Assembly: GCA_964373615.1 (NCBI GenBank)
Contig: CAYJVP010000066.1
Span: 1 to 5,013 of the forward strand
Direction: 5' to 3'
Source: CAYJVP01 sp964373615
GTDB lineage: Bacteria > Patescibacteriota > Patescibacteriia > UBA9934 > GWF2-40-263
DNA length: 5,013 nt
In this document: positions 3,432 through 5,013 of the stretch, piece after piece
Layout: the number at the start of each line of letters is the position of its first letter
Position numbering within the stretch: position 1 is the first letter of the stretch
Program-made: the position numbers and the translations under genes
Notes under the pieces: generated by a model
Told to the model about the DNA's origin: nothing
The model's input: the letters and a program-made list of their open reading frames with translations, nothing else
Database searches by the model: none

Positions 3432-4973
3432 ATGAAGCTCACCCTTCGAAAAGGAGATCTCACACAGGAGGCGTGTGATCTCCTCGTTGTGAACGAATTT
3501 TCCGCCGATCGCCAAAGGCGATCCGCTGCGGCGGAAGGCGGAGAAGGCGTTTGGAAGGTTGGAGGCGCAACCGGCGCCGTGGACAAGGCGCTCGGCGGTC
3601 TTCTCTCTCAAACGATGAAGGAGGATCATTTTGAACCGACGCTCGGCGCAACCCTTCTGGTGCGCACGCCGGCCGGTTCAAAGATCAAGCGCGTGCTTGT
3701 CGTTGGGCTGGGACCCAAAAAAGAATTTGGCGAGGAAACCGTGCGTCAGGCCGCGGCTGTTTCGTTGAATGTGGCAAAAGGGTTAAAAATTAAGAGAGTG
3801 GTGTCGATTTTGCACGGGGCAGGCGCCGGCGGGTTGCATCCCCGCATTTCAGGAAAGGCTATGGCCGAGGGGATCCTGCTTGCGGCGTACAATTTCGCAA
3901 AATACAAATCTAAATCCGAGGGGAAGCTTCCGGATCAGTTTGAGATTGTCTCGCACGATGGCAGGGCGGTTCGCGCAGCCTCCGAGGGGCTCGCGCTCGG
4001 CGAGGCGTATGCGCGAGGAACGATCCTCGCCCGCGACCTTGTCAACGAGCCGGCGCAGCACATGCGCCCCGTCGATCTCGTGACCGCGGCGAAAGCGGTG
4101 GCTGCCGCAAGCCACGGCAAAATTCGCGTTCGTGTGTACGATCGATCGCAGCTTGAAAAAATGGGCGCGGGCGGGATCCTCGGCGTTTCCCGCGGATCGG
4201 ATCACGAGCCCTACATGGTTCATTTCACGTATAAACCATCGAAAGCGAAACGCTGCGTGGCGCTTGTCGGGAAGGCGATCACGTTTGACAGTGGCGGGAT
4301 CTCTCTCAAGCCCTCAGATGGCATGATGACCATGAAATGCGACATGGCCGGCGCGGCGGCGGTGATTGGGGCGTTCTCGGTACTTTCGGAGCTTCGACCG
4401 AACGTCGAGGTGCACGGCATTTTCGGCGCCTGCGAAAATATGCCCTCTGGCAAAGCGATTGTGCCGGGCGACGTCCTCCGCGCCATGAACAAAAAAACGA
4501 TCGAGGTGCTCAACACGGACGCGGAAGGACGCGTGACCCTTGCCGATACGTTAACCTACGCGCTGAAGCAGAAGCCGGACGTGATGATTGATCTTGCCAC
4601 ACTTACTGGTGCGTGCGTGGTAGCGCTCGGTGAGGAGATCGCGGGGGTCATGTCAAATGATCCAAAGGTCGCGCAAAAGATTCTCATGGCTGCGGCACAC
4701 GCCGGGGAAAAGATGTGGGAGCTCCCGCTCGAGCAAAATTATAAAAAATTGGTCATTTCTGAAGTCGCAGATCTCAAGAACATCGCCGGGAGTCGGTGGG
4801 GAGGAACGCTCACGGCTGGGTTGTTTCTTGAAGAGTTTGTGGACGGCAAGCCCTGGGCGCACCTTGATATTGCCGGGCCTGCCTTTGCCGAGAAGCCGCT
4901 GAATCCCTACACCAAACATGGCGGGACAGGATTTGGTGTGCGCACTCTTCTTGAATTCCTCCGCAGCTTCTGA
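3432..4973 (+). CDS. pepA: M17 cytosol (leucyl) aminopeptidase
   Basis: A cytoplasmic two-metal exopeptidase of family M17, which removes N-terminal residues from peptides and normally works as a hexamer. The 513-aa length is normal. Residues about 1-180 form the variable N-terminal domain; about 190-513 form the peptidase domain. By alignment from memory with bovine and E. coli enzymes, the metal ligands are Lys281, Asp286, Asp304, Asp363 and Glu365, with catalytic Lys293 and Arg367. The motifs are VGKAITFDSGGISLKP (279-294), MKCDMAGAAAV (301-311) and the family signature NTDAEGRV (361-368). All are intact, so the enzyme should be active. One oddity is an insertion at residues about 24-39, rich in Ala, Arg, Glu and Gly and encoded by a palindromic repeat, between CDLLVVNEF and the conserved GGATGAVDKALGG. 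The ATG at 3432 is preferred because an upstream TTG overlaps the promoter. No Shine-Dalgarno is visible. Confidence 0.95.
   Translation: MKLTLRKGDLTQEACDLLVVNEFSADRQRRSAAAEGGEGVWKVGGATGAVDKALGGLLSQTMKEDHFEPTLGATLLVRTPAGSKIKRVLVVGLGPKKEFGEETVRQAAAVSLNVAKGLKIKRVVSILHGAGAGGLHPRISGKAMAEGILLAAYNFAKYKSKSEGKLPDQFEIVSHDGRAVRAASEGLALGEAYARGTILARDLVNEPAQHMRPVDLVTAAKAVAAASHGKIRVRVYDRSQLEKMGAGGILGVSRGSDHEPYMVHFTYKPSKAKRCVALVGKAITFDSGGISLKPSDGMMTMKCDMAGAAAVIGAFSVLSELRPNVEVHGIFGACENMPSGKAIVPGDVLRAMNKKTIEVLNTDAEGRVTLADTLTYALKQKPDVMIDLATLTGACVVALGEEIAGVMSNDPKVAQKILMAAAHAGEKMWELPLEQNYKKLVISEVADLKNIAGSRWGGTLTAGLFLEEFVDGKPWAHLDIAGPAFAEKPLNPYTKHGGTGFGVRTLLEFLRSF
3500..3536. repeat. palindromic repeat inserted in frame in pepA
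   Basis: Outer arms TTCCGCC (3500-3506) and GGCGGAA (3530-3536) flank an inner perfect stem GATCGCC (3507-3513) / GGCGATC (3517-3523) with an AAA loop. Six unpaired bases (3524-3529) lie on the right side. It is translated as part of the N-terminal domain (residues 24-35) without breaking the frame. It looks like a dispersed palindromic element; its base sequence differs from the one in dus. Confidence 0.75.
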
Positions 4974-4991
4974 CATGGAGCCATGCACGCT

Positions 4992-5013
4992 ATGCAAATC
5001 ACCATCTACACAA
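4992..5013 (+). CDS. start of a downstream gene, cut by window end
   Basis: ATG at 4992, 18 nt after the aminopeptidase stop, opens a frame reading MQITIYT up to the window end. GGAG at 4977-4980 lies 11 nt upstream, the only Shine-Dalgarno-like sequence seen before a start here. An in-frame ATG at 4983 is an alternative. MQITIYT resembles the first strand of glutaredoxin/thioredoxin-fold proteins, but seven residues cannot establish that. A competing frame from ATG 4975 (MEPCTLCK...) is also open to the end. Confidence 0.3.

Overview
The window looks like chromosome of a small-genome bacterium, most likely a member of the Candidate Phyla Radiation (Patescibacteria). This is an inference. It rests on very tight packing, tiny basic and zinc-ribbon proteins, almost no Shine-Dalgarno sequences before the starts, extended -10 promoters lying almost on top of start codons, and palindromic repeats inserted in frame inside housekeeping genes. 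TGA is used as a normal stop (two membrane/peptidase genes end in it), so a TGA-recoded lineage is unlikely. No known mobile element, CRISPR array, defence system or phage gene is visible.

Layout. Positions 1-1976 lie on the minus strand. In transcription order they hold a ZIP-family metal transporter (1976-1224), a tRNA-dihydrouridine synthase of the DusB/NifR3 type (1151-60) and tRNA-Gln(CUG) (74-1). The dus frame has no stop of its own before the tRNA: its last four sense codons and TAA stop are the first 15 nt of the tRNA, and a good promoter for the tRNA lies inside the dus 3' end. A 37-aa basic protein (2072-2185, plus) converges on a 59-aa four-cysteine zinc-ribbon protein (2421-2242, minus), and the two share a bidirectional terminator. 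A divergent promoter region (2422-2572) then separates the zinc-ribbon gene from a plus-strand run: two small unknown membrane proteins (2573-3016 and 3018-3368, 1 nt apart), and an M17 leucyl aminopeptidase with its own promoter (3432-4973). The start of another gene is cut off by the window end.

The genes do not form one pathway: tRNA modification and tRNA supply, metal import, peptide turnover and two unknown membrane proteins. The points most worth following are (1) the dus/tRNA-Gln overlap and its consequence for mRNA processing, (2) nested palindromic elements inserted in frame near the N-termini of both dus and the aminopeptidase, and (3) likely leaderless or near-leaderless transcription of several genes. 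I did not find a convincing new multi-gene system.
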